A DNA stretch of 64,000 bases from Dictyobacter aurantiacus (GTDB lineage: Bacteria; Chloroflexota; Ktedonobacteria; Ktedonobacterales; Ktedonobacteraceae): positions 2,108,001-2,172,000 of the forward strand of contig NZ_BIFQ01000001.1 of assembly GCF_003967515.1 (NCBI RefSeq). The letters run 5' to 3'. Positions within the stretch are counted from its first letter, which is position 1, and each line of letters starts with the position of its first letter. The notes under the pieces were generated by a model. That model had not been told where the DNA came from and made no database searches. It worked only from the letters and a program-made list of their open reading frames with translations. A program made the position numbers and the translations under genes. Shown here piece by piece: positions 51,412-61,845 of the stretch.

Positions 51412-52329
51412 ATGCGCATACTCATTGTACGGCCAGGCGCAATCGGCGATACCCTGGTGACATTTCCATTGCTACACTATCTACGCACCCGCGTACAGGG
51501 CACGCATCTCACCTTTGTGGGCAATGCCGCCGCGCTTCCCCTGATCCAGGCATTTGAGCTGGCGGACGAAGTCGCCAGCTATGAGGAGCGACGCTGGAGC
51601 CAGCTGTTTATACCTCCAACCACTTCAGATCAGTACGGTCTGCAAGCCTTTCTGCGTATCTTTGGCAGAGCGATCTGCTGGCTGAAAGATGCTGATGGCG
51701 TGATCACGTCCAACCTGGAGGCCGCCGGGATTCCACATTACAGCGTTGTCCCGGGACGTCCATCGGATATATACGATCTGTCCATTGGCACCTACCTCGC
51801 CCACAGTATCGGTGAGGAAGCCGCCCTCGAACATCAATGGTTGGTTCCCACCACCTATGCGTGGCAGAGCAGAAACGATCATACAGAGGGGGCCATAGCC
51901 GTTCACCCGGGCAGTGGTGGTCAGGCTAAATGCTGGCCGGTCGCCTACTTTGCCCGCATCATCAAAAAACTCTGGCAACAACACATTCCAGTCCTCGTGC
52001 TGGCTGGACCCGCCGAGCAGTCCCGGCTGCGGGAACTGCTCCATCTGTTACCGGACCCGCCCACACCATCGTTGTACCAGCAACTGAACGATGCTCCCTT
52101 ACTCACAGTAGCCCACAGGCTCCAGCAGTGCCGCGCCTACCTCGGCAATGACTCCGGAATTACCCATCTCGCCGCTATGCTCGGGCTCCCAACAGTAGCC
52201 CTCTTCGGACCCAGCAACCCCCGCGTCTGGCGTCCCCAGGGACCCCGCGTCACCGTCCTCCACAGTCCCCCCCTCGACCATCTCCCTCCCGACGCAGTAT
52301 TAACCGTCCTCACACGCATAACATTATAA
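51412..52329 (+). CDS. glycosyltransferase family 9 (heptosyltransferase-like)
   Basis: 305 residues from the ATG at 51412, behind 'aagggagagg'. GT-B fold: N-terminal RILIVRPGAIGDTLVTFPLL, and C-terminal VHPGSGGQAKCWPVAYFARI and NDSGITHLAAMLGLPTVALF, typical of family 9. In Gram-negatives it adds heptose to lipopolysaccharide; in this lineage without LPS the donor and acceptor are unknown. The long upstream extension of the frame (to 51232) is not coding: it runs through the repeat. Confidence 0.87.
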   Translation: MRILIVRPGAIGDTLVTFPLLHYLRTRVQGTHLTFVGNAAALPLIQAFELADEVASYEERRWSQLFIPPTTSDQYGLQAFLRIFGRAICWLKDADGVITSNLEAAGIPHYSVVPGRPSDIYDLSIGTYLAHSIGEEAALEHQWLVPTTYAWQSRNDHTEGAIAVHPGSGGQAKCWPVAYFARIIKKLWQQHIPVLVLAGPAEQSRLRELLHLLPDPPTPSLYQQLNDAPLLTVAHRLQQCRAYLGNDSGITHLAAMLGLPTVALFGPSNPRVWRPQGPRVTVLHSPPLDHLPPDAVLTVLTRITL

Positions 52330-52521
52330 ACGTCAAACTTCAGGGGTCCTATAAATTTTACATAAGCAAGCAGATCGCATATACTCGTTAACATTGACCT
52401 TTTTAGTTTAAAGCGCTGGATGCTGCAAGAGAAATAATTTCTTTACGATCCATAGCAGTTATATATTTTGTTCTTTCGTATTTTTACCTGCTGCAGCTCC
52501 TAATAGAGAGGAGGATTTTGT

Positions 52522-53391
52522 ATGAATCTCGGTCCATCGAACCCAAACTATCCGCCTGGCATGTCAGGGCAGCATGATGCTCCAACAGAAATGTTCCAGA
52601 CCAATCCCCCCCCCCCTGGTGCTCCCTATCGGCCAGGGGCAGGCGCGCCATTCAATCCTGGTCAACGCCCAGGCCCAACAGTACGACCGGAACAGCTCAT
52701 CAATAAGAAAAAGGCGCAGACGCTCCCACCTGGACCCTGGCATACGAAACTCGCGTATCTATGGAGATCGGATCCTGCATATAAAGTACTCTTTATCGCT
52801 ATCGGGGTAGTTATCGTGTGCAGCATCGTGGGTGTTATTTTAGTTGGGACGGCCTTCTCGTCGTTTACCAGCAGATCAGCGACAAATCCCAATCAGAACG
52901 GCTCCCAGACTGTTGCTAACACTCCGCAGGCTACGCCGACCACGACTCCAACAGCACAGCCGACTATGACTCCAACGCCGCAGCCGACCGCGACTCCAAC
53001 AGCGCAGCCGACGGTCGCGCCAACGCCAACAGCGCAACCGACGATCGCGTCAACGCCAACACCTGTGCCTAATAACGGACCATTGACCGTACAGTTCACC
53101 AACCTGCCCGCGCAGGCTCAGAATCACAGCACAGTCCCCGTGACAGTCGCAACCAAACCTGGCGCAACCGTGGCACTGCTGATTACCTATAATGCTTCGC
53201 CCTCCTTCCAGCAGACAACGACAGTGACCGCCGATGCCAATGGCACAGCCACCATTCCCTGGACGATCAATGAGCGCGCCTTCAGCCGTTTCACACAGGT
53301 GATTGCCGCACGCGTGGTAGCCATTGCCCGCGACCAGAATAATCAGCAAACAACATCGCAGCCGGCAACGGTACAGATCCTGGGGAATTAA
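52522..53391 (+). CDS. single-pass membrane protein with Pro/Thr-rich repeats
   Basis: 289 residues. Cytosolic N-terminal ~80 residues are Pro/Gly-rich, then one transmembrane helix (~91-114, VLFIAIGVVIVCSIVGVILVG). Outside, a low-complexity stalk of TPTAQPT-type units (~130-185) leads to a small beta-sandwich-like domain (TVQFTNLPAQAQNHSTVPVT). It begins with a strong site (agagaggagg). The architecture resembles the protein at 18404. It precedes MoxR-DUF58 by about 100 bases, suggesting the same unit (inference). Confidence 0.7.
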   Translation: MNLGPSNPNYPPGMSGQHDAPTEMFQTNPPPPGAPYRPGAGAPFNPGQRPGPTVRPEQLINKKKAQTLPPGPWHTKLAYLWRSDPAYKVLFIAIGVVIVCSIVGVILVGTAFSSFTSRSATNPNQNGSQTVANTPQATPTTTPTAQPTMTPTPQPTATPTAQPTVAPTPTAQPTIASTPTPVPNNGPLTVQFTNLPAQAQNHSTVPVTVATKPGATVALLITYNASPSFQQTTTVTADANGTATIPWTINERAFSRFTQVIAARVVAIARDQNNQQTTSQPATVQILGN

Positions 53392-53493
53392 ATCGCAATC
53401 AGGCAGATACTGGTGAATTTTGCGTTCGTTTGTGCGTATAACTCTATACGAGTTGCATAAAAAGATATATACCACACATGCATAGGAATATAT

Positions 53494-54453
53494 ATGGAAC
53501 AGAACGACGAAATTCAATCGATACAACGTATGGCCTATACAATTGGGAGCAACGTCAGCCGCGTCATCATTGGTAAGGATGAGGTGATTCAATTGCTGGT
53601 GGTGGCGCTGCTCTGCGAGGGTCATGTGCTGTTCGAGGATGTGCCTGGTATTGGTAAGACAACGATGGCCAAGGCCCTCGCGCGCTCACTCGGCTGCAGT
53701 TTTCAGCGTATCCAGTTTACGCCAGACCTGTTGCCATCAGATATCACCGGCATCACCTTCTACAATCAGAAAAAGGGCGAATTTGAATTCCGGCCCGGCC
53801 CCTTGCTGTCCCAGATCGTATTGGCAGATGAGATCAATCGTGCCACCCCACGTACGCAGTCGGCTCTGCTAGAAGCTATGGAAGAGAGGCAGATCAGTAT
53901 CGAGCGCAACAGCATGCCGCTTCCGCGTCCCTTCATGGTGGTAGCCACGCAAAATCCCGTTGAACTGGAGGGCACATTTCCCTTGCCAGAGGCACAACTG
54001 GACCGCTTCCTGATGCGCCTGCGCCTTGACTATCCCGATAAAGACGAGGAGCGCCAGATCCTGCGTCGCTTCAAAGAGGAGCAGCCGCTCCAGGAACTGA
54101 AGCCCGTAATAGACGCGGAGCAACTGACACGCCTGCAACAGGCGATTCGCAAGATCCATGTCAGCTCGGGCATCGAAAACTATATTGTTGAGCTGGTGCA
54201 TGCCACCCGTGATCACAGCGAGGTTGAGCTCGGCGTCAGTCCTCGCGGCACGCTGGCCCTCTATCGAGCCAGCCAGGCAATGGCCGCCATTGAGGGTCGC
54301 GGCTACGTCATCCCAGATGATGTGAAGCGCCTGGCTCCCAACGTGCTTGCTCATCGCCTTATCGCCACCAGTCAGTCACGGTTGCATGGGCGCGATATGG
54401 ATCAAGTGATCGTAGATATTCTGCATAGCACGGCCGTCCCGGTAGAGCAATGA
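53494..54453 (+). CDS. MoxR-family AAA+ ATPase
   Basis: 319 residues. A chaperone-like AAA+ ATPase, typically assembling or activating a membrane complex with DUF58 and VWA proteins. Walker A is GIGKTTMAKA, Walker B is VLADEINRATPRTQSALLEAM, sensor 1 follows in VVATQNPVELEGTFPLPEAQ and the arginine finger region is DRFLMRL. Its last four bases overlap the ATG of the DUF58 gene. No VWA gene is adjacent. Confidence 0.93.
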   Translation: MEQNDEIQSIQRMAYTIGSNVSRVIIGKDEVIQLLVVALLCEGHVLFEDVPGIGKTTMAKALARSLGCSFQRIQFTPDLLPSDITGITFYNQKKGEFEFRPGPLLSQIVLADEINRATPRTQSALLEAMEERQISIERNSMPLPRPFMVVATQNPVELEGTFPLPEAQLDRFLMRLRLDYPDKDEERQILRRFKEEQPLQELKPVIDAEQLTRLQQAIRKIHVSSGIENYIVELVHATRDHSEVELGVSPRGTLALYRASQAMAAIEGRGYVIPDDVKRLAPNVLAHRLIATSQSRLHGRDMDQVIVDILHSTAVPVEQ

Positions 54454-55862
54454 GGCAGACCCGGATGGCACAACGACAGCGCGAAACCAGCCAACAGCAG
54501 CGCATGGATGAGAACCGGGTAAACCGAAAACTGTATCTGCTCGGTGGCTTCATCCTGTTAATCAGTATCCCAACGCATATCCCGCTACTACTGGTCTGTA
54601 GCTGCATCTTCCTGTGCGTGCTCGTGATCACCGATATCTGGGCCACCTACTGCCTGCGCGAGATACGCTATCAGCGCCACCTTAGCGAAACCAGGGTCAT
54701 CTTCGGTGAGGAGGTCACGCTATCGATCTCGATCGAGAACGCCAAACTCCTGCCGCTACCGGTCCTACAGGTCAACGACAACATCCCACGCGCCCTACCA
54801 CTGAAGGGACAACCCTTTCGTAAAACGCTGGTCAGCAACATCGTCACGCTGGAGAGCCTCTTCAGTCTACGCTGGTATGAGCGTGTCACGCGTACCTACA
54901 CCGTGCAGTGTATCAATCGTGGAGTTTATAGCTTTGGCCCGGCCACGCTCCAGAGCAGCGATCTCTTCGGCTTTATCGGTCGCGAACTGCAGGATGAGGC
55001 GGTCGAGCATATGGTAGTCTATCCCCTGGTGGTACCCATCAGCAGCTTTAACCTCCCCTCACAACGTCCATTTGGCGACTATCGCACCAGGAGACGCTTC
55101 ATAGAAGACCCTTCACGCGTCATAGGGGTACGCGATTACGCCTATGGTGATAGCCTGCGCCGGGTGGATTGGAAGGCGACCGCGCGCGTCCAGGAGTTAC
55201 AAAGCAAGATCTATGAATCCACGACTACGTATTCGCTCTCCATTTTTCTGAACTCATCCTTAAAGCTGGATAACTACTATAGCATGCATCCGGCCCTGCA
55301 AGAGTTGGCTATATGCGCGGCCGCCTCTATCAGCAACTGGGCGCTTGATGAGGGATATACGGTAGGCCTCTATGCCAATACTCCCATGAGTTTGCGGGAT
55401 GACGACGAAGAAGTAAAGGACGAAGAAGAGGGGGAATACAATCTGAAAAAGACTATTGCTCGCCAATTGAAGCGCCGTACGGTCAGCATACCACCGGCCA
55501 GAAGTGAGGAGCAACGTCGACGCCTGATGGAAGCGCTGGCGCGCATTCAACCACATATGGGCACACCCCTGGAAGAGGTCATGCAGCGGGAACGAGCTCA
55601 TCTCCCAAACGGCACAACCGTCATTGTAATTACCAGCATCATCAGTGAACGCCTGATGGAGGTGATGCTGCGCATGAAACGGAGCGGGCATGCCGTCTCT
55701 CTTCTGCTCGTTGGGGACAATCCACCTCCAAGCAGGATCTCTGGCTTCCCGGTGTACTACCTGGGCGGCGAAGAGACCTGGGATAATCTACAGGTAATAT
55801 ATGGCAACGTTCAACCAGACAATGAGGAGACGCCAACGGAAGCCGCGGGCTTTACCCTTTAA
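54450..55862 (+). CDS. DUF58-domain membrane protein
   Basis: 470 residues. Two hydrophobic segments near the N-terminus (~30-60), then a beta-rich DUF58 domain (~240-330) with IGVRDYAYGDSLRRVDWKATAR, the signature of this family, followed by an acidic loop (~335-345, DDDEEVKDEEEGEYN) and a VWA-like alpha/beta fold (TVIVITSIISERL). Coupled to MoxR by an ATGA overlap. It probably forms with the MoxR protein a membrane-surface unit; substrate unknown. Confidence 0.9.
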   Translation: MRQTRMAQRQRETSQQQRMDENRVNRKLYLLGGFILLISIPTHIPLLLVCSCIFLCVLVITDIWATYCLREIRYQRHLSETRVIFGEEVTLSISIENAKLLPLPVLQVNDNIPRALPLKGQPFRKTLVSNIVTLESLFSLRWYERVTRTYTVQCINRGVYSFGPATLQSSDLFGFIGRELQDEAVEHMVVYPLVVPISSFNLPSQRPFGDYRTRRRFIEDPSRVIGVRDYAYGDSLRRVDWKATARVQELQSKIYESTTTYSLSIFLNSSLKLDNYYSMHPALQELAICAAASISNWALDEGYTVGLYANTPMSLRDDDEEVKDEEEGEYNLKKTIARQLKRRTVSIPPARSEEQRRRLMEALARIQPHMGTPLEEVMQRERAHLPNGTTVIVITSIISERLMEVMLRMKRSGHAVSLLLVGDNPPPSRISGFPVYYLGGEETWDNLQVIYGNVQPDNEETPTEAAGFTL

Positions 55863-55864
55863 CC

Positions 55865-55947
55865 ATATCCGTAGACACGCCCCTCGCGGGCGCTTTTTCG
55901 CTTTTCTTGACCTCAAAAGCGCCCGCGAGGGGCGTGTCTACGGATAT
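55865..55947. terminator. 33-bp perfect inverted repeat between convergent genes
   Basis: Arms 55865-55897 and 55915-55947 are exact reverse complements with a 17-base loop. It starts two bases after the DUF58 stop and ends before the HTH stop (55958). Probably terminates both genes. Confidence 0.85.
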
Positions 55948-55957
55948 ATGAAACGCG

Positions 55958-56212
55958 TTAAATATCCGAAACCCAATCGCTGGCATACGGTATCTCAGGG
56001 ATCGCGTTCTGCGATGAGGAGTCGTCGCTCTCCCGTAAGCGTAGGAGGGCTTCTAACTCCACCTGCTTATAAAGCCTCTGACGTTTGATCCCCTGGCGAT
56101 AGCTCTTAAGAATTCCTCGGCTGACATATGTGTACAGGGTTGAGATTTTTACGCCCAGCAGTGTTGAAGCCTCTTGCCCATCCAGATAATGTTCACCATT
56201 TAACTCAATCAA
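55958..56212 (-). CDS. small HTH protein, divergent from citrate synthase
   Basis: 84 residues. The whole protein is a MerR/excisionase-like winged helix: LDGQEASTLLGVKISTLYTY, then VSRGILKSYRQG, then RLYKQVELEALLRLRE. The pattern 'LGVxxxTLYxYVSRG' is, from memory, the N-terminal HTH seen fused to citrate synthase-like proteins in several Actinobacteria and Proteobacteria; here it is a stand-alone gene, 266 bases from a divergent citrate synthase gene. A role as its regulator is inference. The site 'aaaggaggg' supports the ATG. Confidence 0.75.
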   Translation of the reverse strand: MIELNGEHYLDGQEASTLLGVKISTLYTYVSRGILKSYRQGIKRQRLYKQVELEALLRLRESDDSSSQNAIPEIPYASDWVSDI

Positions 56213-56390
56213 GACCCAGCCCTCCTTTCGTAGCTCATATGCTTTTGTTATATTTTTGCATCTCGAGCCGATAAAGTATCATCAGGTATGTATTAAACAT
56301 CTTATGTTACCTTTTATGATCGCATGTTTGGGCTAAAAAATCAAGCCTTATGCGATACGATCAATATAAATCAAATAACATCAAGTTTTA

Positions 56391-56419
56391 TTGACATTCA
56401 TGGGTATAGATGATACAAC
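56391..56419 (+). promoter_or_regulatory. promoter of citrate synthase
   Basis: TTGACA (56391-56396), 17-bp spacer, TACAAC (56414-56419), with TG two bases before the -10 hexamer (56411-56412). It lies 60 bases before the citrate synthase start and could be covered by the divergent HTH protein. Confidence 0.6.
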
Positions 56420-56478
56420 TAACAGGAGACGAATGTATTTGATTAGTATTATCGTAATAGCAAAGGAGCAGATGTACA

Positions 56479-57657
56479 ATGTCAATGACGATACCAGATA
56501 CAGGAAACACCCCCCAGAAAGATAACGCACCCAATTCCCCGGCCAAGCCAAATAAAGGCGGATTAGAGGGAATTGTGGCTGCCACAACCGCTATCAGTAA
56601 GGTCGATGGCACCGCCGGACGCCTGGTTTATCGCGGTTATGATATTCATGATCTGGCCCAGACCTGCAGCTTTGAAGAGGTAGCTCACCTGCTCTGGTTT
56701 GGACACCTTCCCAACCAGAAGGAGCTTTCGGATCTGCATCAGAAATTTGTGGCGCAACGCTCATTGCCCGAGGTGATTCTGCAGACGATTCGTGAGCTTC
56801 CCAGCACCACCGAACCCATGGACGTACTGCGCACCGCCGTGTCCGCCCTGGGCGCGGTCAGCATCTCTGGAAAGCCAACCATCGATCAGGCCATCGCCGT
56901 AACGGCCCGCTTCCCGCTGATCCTGGCAGCGTTCAACCGTCTACGCAACGGCGAGAAGATCCTGGAGTCACGCGCGGAGTTGGGACATGCGGCCAATTAT
57001 CTTTATCTGCTCACAGGCGAGGTGCCTAAAGAGGAGCATGTCAAGGGGTTAAATTCCTACCTGGTACTGCTTGCCGATCATGGCATGAATGCCTCGACAT
57101 TCACGGCCCGTATCGTTGCCAGCACTGAGTCGGATATTGTTTCTTCCTTGGTCGCCGCCCTGGGAGCTTTAAAAGGTCCTCTGCATGGTGGGGCTCCCTC
57201 TAAGGTGCAGGATATGTTACGCAGCATCGGCACCGTCGAGAACGCCGACCCATGGATTCGCGATGCGATTACCCATGGTGGCCGTTTGATGGGCTTTGGT
57301 CATCGCGTCTATAAGACCGCTGATCCTCGTGCGGAAGAACTACGAGAGATGGCCCAGGTAGCCGATCCAGAGGATTTCAAGCTCGCCCATCATGTAGAAA
57401 AGACCGCGATCGCCCTGCTCGATGAACTAAAACCTGGTCGTCGTCTGTATACCAACGTAGAATTCTATTCGGCCGCCCTGATGAAGTCTATCGGCCTGAG
57501 CGGAGACCTCTTTACTCCGACCTTCGCCGTCAGTCGCTGCGCCGGTTGGACCGCCCACATTCTGGAGCAGGTCAACAACAACCGCCTGATCCGACCTGAA
57601 GCCGAGTATACCGGTCCCCTGAACGAAACATTCGTTCCCCTCGCCGACCGCGCATAA
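56479..57657 (+). CDS. citrate synthase family protein
   Basis: Condenses acetyl-CoA (or propionyl-CoA) with oxaloacetate at the entry of the citric acid cycle. 392 residues, short bacterial type. Catalytic His residues are H236 (PLHGGAP) and H275 (GFGHRVY), with conserved HGMNAS at 201-206. The third catalytic residue, Asp in NVDFYS of well-studied enzymes, is Glu here (E328 in NVEFYS). Substrate binding FTPTFAVSR and RPEAEYTG are intact. A 2-methylcitrate role is possible. 'gcaaaggagcag' precedes the ATG. A hypothetical regulator is divergent upstream. Confidence 0.88.
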   Translation: MSMTIPDTGNTPQKDNAPNSPAKPNKGGLEGIVAATTAISKVDGTAGRLVYRGYDIHDLAQTCSFEEVAHLLWFGHLPNQKELSDLHQKFVAQRSLPEVILQTIRELPSTTEPMDVLRTAVSALGAVSISGKPTIDQAIAVTARFPLILAAFNRLRNGEKILESRAELGHAANYLYLLTGEVPKEEHVKGLNSYLVLLADHGMNASTFTARIVASTESDIVSSLVAALGALKGPLHGGAPSKVQDMLRSIGTVENADPWIRDAITHGGRLMGFGHRVYKTADPRAEELREMAQVADPEDFKLAHHVEKTAIALLDELKPGRRLYTNVEFYSAALMKSIGLSGDLFTPTFAVSRCAGWTAHILEQVNNNRLIRPEAEYTGPLNETFVPLADRA

Positions 57658-57775
57658 ATTATTATAAAACATGAGACATCCCGAATTTTAAGGTCGGGCT
57701 TGTAAAAAGACACCTCCTGAGCGAGACTGAAGAAAGCAACCAACCATCATTCAGTCAATCCAGGAGGTGTTGTTC

Positions 57776-59182
57776 ATGTCATCCCAGTATCTCACACGGC
57801 TTGAGGAGCCACAAGTTCCACCATATCCCCCTGCCGAGATGGCTCAGGGATTGTACACCGCTCTCGCTCGGTTTCTAGCTCCGTTGCTCATGGAAGCTGA
57901 TACCCGCATGGACAAACGACTGGTGCGCACGATGTTGCACACGGTCGCAGTGATCTTGACCTTTCGTGATCGCGTCAATGGCTTGCTCCTCTCGGAAATG
58001 GGCGGCTATCTCGAAACGCCTGACAAAGCCCCGGCAGGCACCAAGCGCCTGTCTCGGCTGCTGCATTGTCGCAAATGGTCCGCTGAGCTGATCCGCTCGT
58101 ATCTGTGGCATCGAGCCAGCCAGCGCCTCACAAGGTGGAAACAGATGGGAAGGGATGTGCTGGCGCTGTGGGATGAGAGCGCCTGGGAGAAACCAGAAAG
58201 TATCGCCTCCGATGATCTTGCCCCGGTGCGCTCAAGTAAAGCGGCGCGACTCACCCATATCAAAAAGGGCTACTACACCCCACCGCGTGGCCCCATTTTT
58301 GTGCCGGGCCTCCATTGGCTGGCCGTGGTCCTGGTCGGTAGCGAGCAGCAAGACGACCCGCCTGAACTAGCCAGCATGCGGTGGTGGACCAGCCGTGGGG
58401 CGCGCGCCTCCTTCAAACGCGATGAGCAAGCCAAACTGTTGCTGCAAGGCGTTCTGCTCTGGGGACGCGAGGTGATGCATGTCTTTGATCAAGGCTTCGC
58501 CAGCAGTTTCTGGCTGGGTCTGTTGCTGGCGTTCTCGTTGCGCTTTGTGCTGCGCTGGAACAAAGACTATCAGCTCGTGGATGCCCAGGGTCAGCGACGT
58601 GCAGCCTGGAAAATCACCCGCGGCAAACGAGGATGGCAAGAACGCTGGGTGTGGGATTGCCGTCGTCACCAGTGGGTCATGGGCAGCATTCTTGCCTTTC
58701 CGGTGACGCACCCCGACCATCCTGAGCAGCCCTTGTGGTTGGTCGTAGCTCGGCGCAAAGGTGGCTTGCCCTGGTATCTGCTCACCGCCGAGTCCATCAC
58801 CACCGCGGAAGATGCCTGGCGGATCATGTTTGCCTATGCGCGTCGCTGGCAGATCGAACTGACCTGGAAAGAAAACAAGAGCGAATTGGGCTTCCAAAGC
58901 CCGCGGCTCTGGGAGTGGGAGCCGCGAGAAAAACTGCTGCTGTTGGCGGCGCTGGCCTACGCCTTTCTGCTGAGCCTGCTGGCGCCGTTTTACGAACTCT
59001 TACGCCGCTGGCTGTTGCGGCACTACTGTCATCGCACAGGCCGTCATGCCCGGCAAGCACACCAGCCGTTTGCACGGCTGCGCCTGGCCTTGAGTCGGTT
59101 GTGGCAACGGATCCCTGCGCGCTGGGAGGAGGTAGCTGGCCGGCCCCGGCCCCAGCCTCGCGTCCAGATCATCATGCTCTGA
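57776..59182 (+). CDS. IS4-family DDE transposase
   Basis: 468 residues from the ATG at 57776, eight bases after 'aggagg'. The DDE residues are seen in WDESAWEK (first Asp), VFDQGFAS (second) and the YARRWQIELTWKENK signature, the Y-(2)-R-(3)-E-(6)-K pattern of IS4-type enzymes. The C-terminal ~90 residues are Arg-rich. It is intact, without frameshift, so it may still be active. Codon use is more GC-rich than many neighbours. Confidence 0.92.
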   Translation: MSSQYLTRLEEPQVPPYPPAEMAQGLYTALARFLAPLLMEADTRMDKRLVRTMLHTVAVILTFRDRVNGLLLSEMGGYLETPDKAPAGTKRLSRLLHCRKWSAELIRSYLWHRASQRLTRWKQMGRDVLALWDESAWEKPESIASDDLAPVRSSKAARLTHIKKGYYTPPRGPIFVPGLHWLAVVLVGSEQQDDPPELASMRWWTSRGARASFKRDEQAKLLLQGVLLWGREVMHVFDQGFASSFWLGLLLAFSLRFVLRWNKDYQLVDAQGQRRAAWKITRGKRGWQERWVWDCRRHQWVMGSILAFPVTHPDHPEQPLWLVVARRKGGLPWYLLTAESITTAEDAWRIMFAYARRWQIELTWKENKSELGFQSPRLWEWEPREKLLLLAALAYAFLLSLLAPFYELLRRWLLRHYCHRTGRHARQAHQPFARLRLALSRLWQRIPARWEEVAGRPRPQPRVQIIML

Positions 59183-59541
59183 GGTGGTGTGGAGGTTCCC
59201 CACGTGACGAGAGACGCTCTGGTCGGCATCGGCTGACCATGTGGGCGTGTGTCCGGTGTTCATCGGGTACAACGCGTCTTGCCAACAGAGGATGCGAATG
59301 CGTGCGAAAAGAGCATACCCCTAGGCCCTGTGGAAACCGCTGGGATGCTTTGGGAGTGGAAAGTCGATTGACCAGCTCCTTTCTCTTTTTCCGTTTTTTG
59401 GCACAGTGGTGCTTTTCAGCGAGCCAAACGGGGAAAGCACGTTGTTCTGCAAGAGAAGAGAAGCGAGCAGTTCTCCTTCAAAAATGGAGAACTGCTCGCT
59501 TCTTTCACAAGTTCATCCCTAAAATTTGGGATGTCTCATGT
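59183..59541. other. non-coding 3' part of the insertion sequence
   Basis: About 335 bases between the transposase stop and the right terminal repeat. It holds a 16-bp hairpin at 59462-59500 (agcgagcagttctcc with ggagaactgctcgct). No second gene. Such a hairpin could block read-through transcription into the element. Confidence 0.6.
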
Positions 59542-61062
<1,521 letters not shown>

Positions 61063-61248
61063 AAAAAAAGATCCTCTCCTTACTCCACCGTGCTGGTGGT
61101 AAGTGTACCGGTTGTACCAAACCGTGTCAAATAATAAGCACGGAGAGATCTCAGCATTGTCGAATGTGCAACAACATGCTATGCTATTTTTATAACAATA
61201 CAGCGAAGGTTGCTTATTCAATGAATAAGCGCTACAAGGAGGTTCTCG

Positions 61249-61770
61249 ATGGCGTCCGCTGACAGCACAAAACCATCTTGTCCGGTCTGCAATCAATCAG
61301 ACCAGGTCAAGACCATGCAAGCAGCATACAACTCTGGTGTGGCCCGTTGTGCCCCGCCGGATATGCCTACACGTAACGTATCTATGATGAAACCCATAAC
61401 CATTTGTGGGGTCTTCGTTGGCATCTGTCTCTTCCTCATCATCACACTGATTGGTGGTCTGGAGAATGGCTTCCCACAGTGGGCTCAATTAATTCTGCTG
61501 GTCATCACCCTTGTACTGATCGTAACTGCCCTGGCGGTTTCCTACTGGGCCTTCCAGCGCGTTGTGCGTGGTGACAATGAGACGATTGAACTCTTTCCAG
61601 CCTGGGATAAAGCGACAGCTCGCTGGAATAGCCTGTACTATTGCCAGCGCGATGACGTGGTCTTTGATCCAAAGACAAACGAACAGATATCCAATAGTCA
61701 GCTTGTCTCACTGCGCGTCAGCGCAACAAAAGCTATCAAAAGCGAGATGCAGGCCGCGACCCAGCATTAA
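61249..61770 (+). CDS. membrane protein with CxxC start and conserved C-terminal segment
   Basis: 173 residues, divergent from the mazG fusion gene. A CPVC pair near residue 11 and another Cys near 34 suggest a small zinc ribbon. Two hydrophobic helices (~50-70 and ~78-102), then a short cytosolic segment with WNSLYYCQRDDVVFDPKT. No named family, though WNxLYYCxRD-type endings recur in unnamed membrane proteins, as I recall. Strong ribosome site (aaggagg). Confidence 0.72.
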   Translation: MASADSTKPSCPVCNQSDQVKTMQAAYNSGVARCAPPDMPTRNVSMMKPITICGVFVGICLFLIITLIGGLENGFPQWAQLILLVITLVLIVTALAVSYWAFQRVVRGDNETIELFPAWDKATARWNSLYYCQRDDVVFDPKTNEQISNSQLVSLRVSATKAIKSEMQAATQH

Positions 61771-61789
61771 TTTATTTGCTATTATAAAC

Positions 61790-61822
61790 AACAGGGGACC
61801 CCATTTAGAGGTCCCCTGTTTT
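61790..61822 (+). terminator. Rho-independent terminator
   Basis: Arms 61790-61800 and 61810-61820 (11 bp) with a 9-base loop, followed by TTTT at 61819-61822. It sits 20 bases after the membrane gene stop; convergent with the next gene. Confidence 0.88.
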
Positions 61823-61845
61823 CATTATTCCATCATATAACGACA

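Noticed and set aside
52920..53060. Short tandem repeats of about 18-24 bases that might suggest a CRISPR-like array
   Set aside because: They are in frame in the Pro/Thr stalk of the gene at 52522; no spacers and no cas genes.
57650..57680. Target site duplication of the IS
   Set aside because: Flanks 'ttattata' and 'tacacccg' do not match; an apparent 'aaacat/atgttt' match is part of the inverted repeat.
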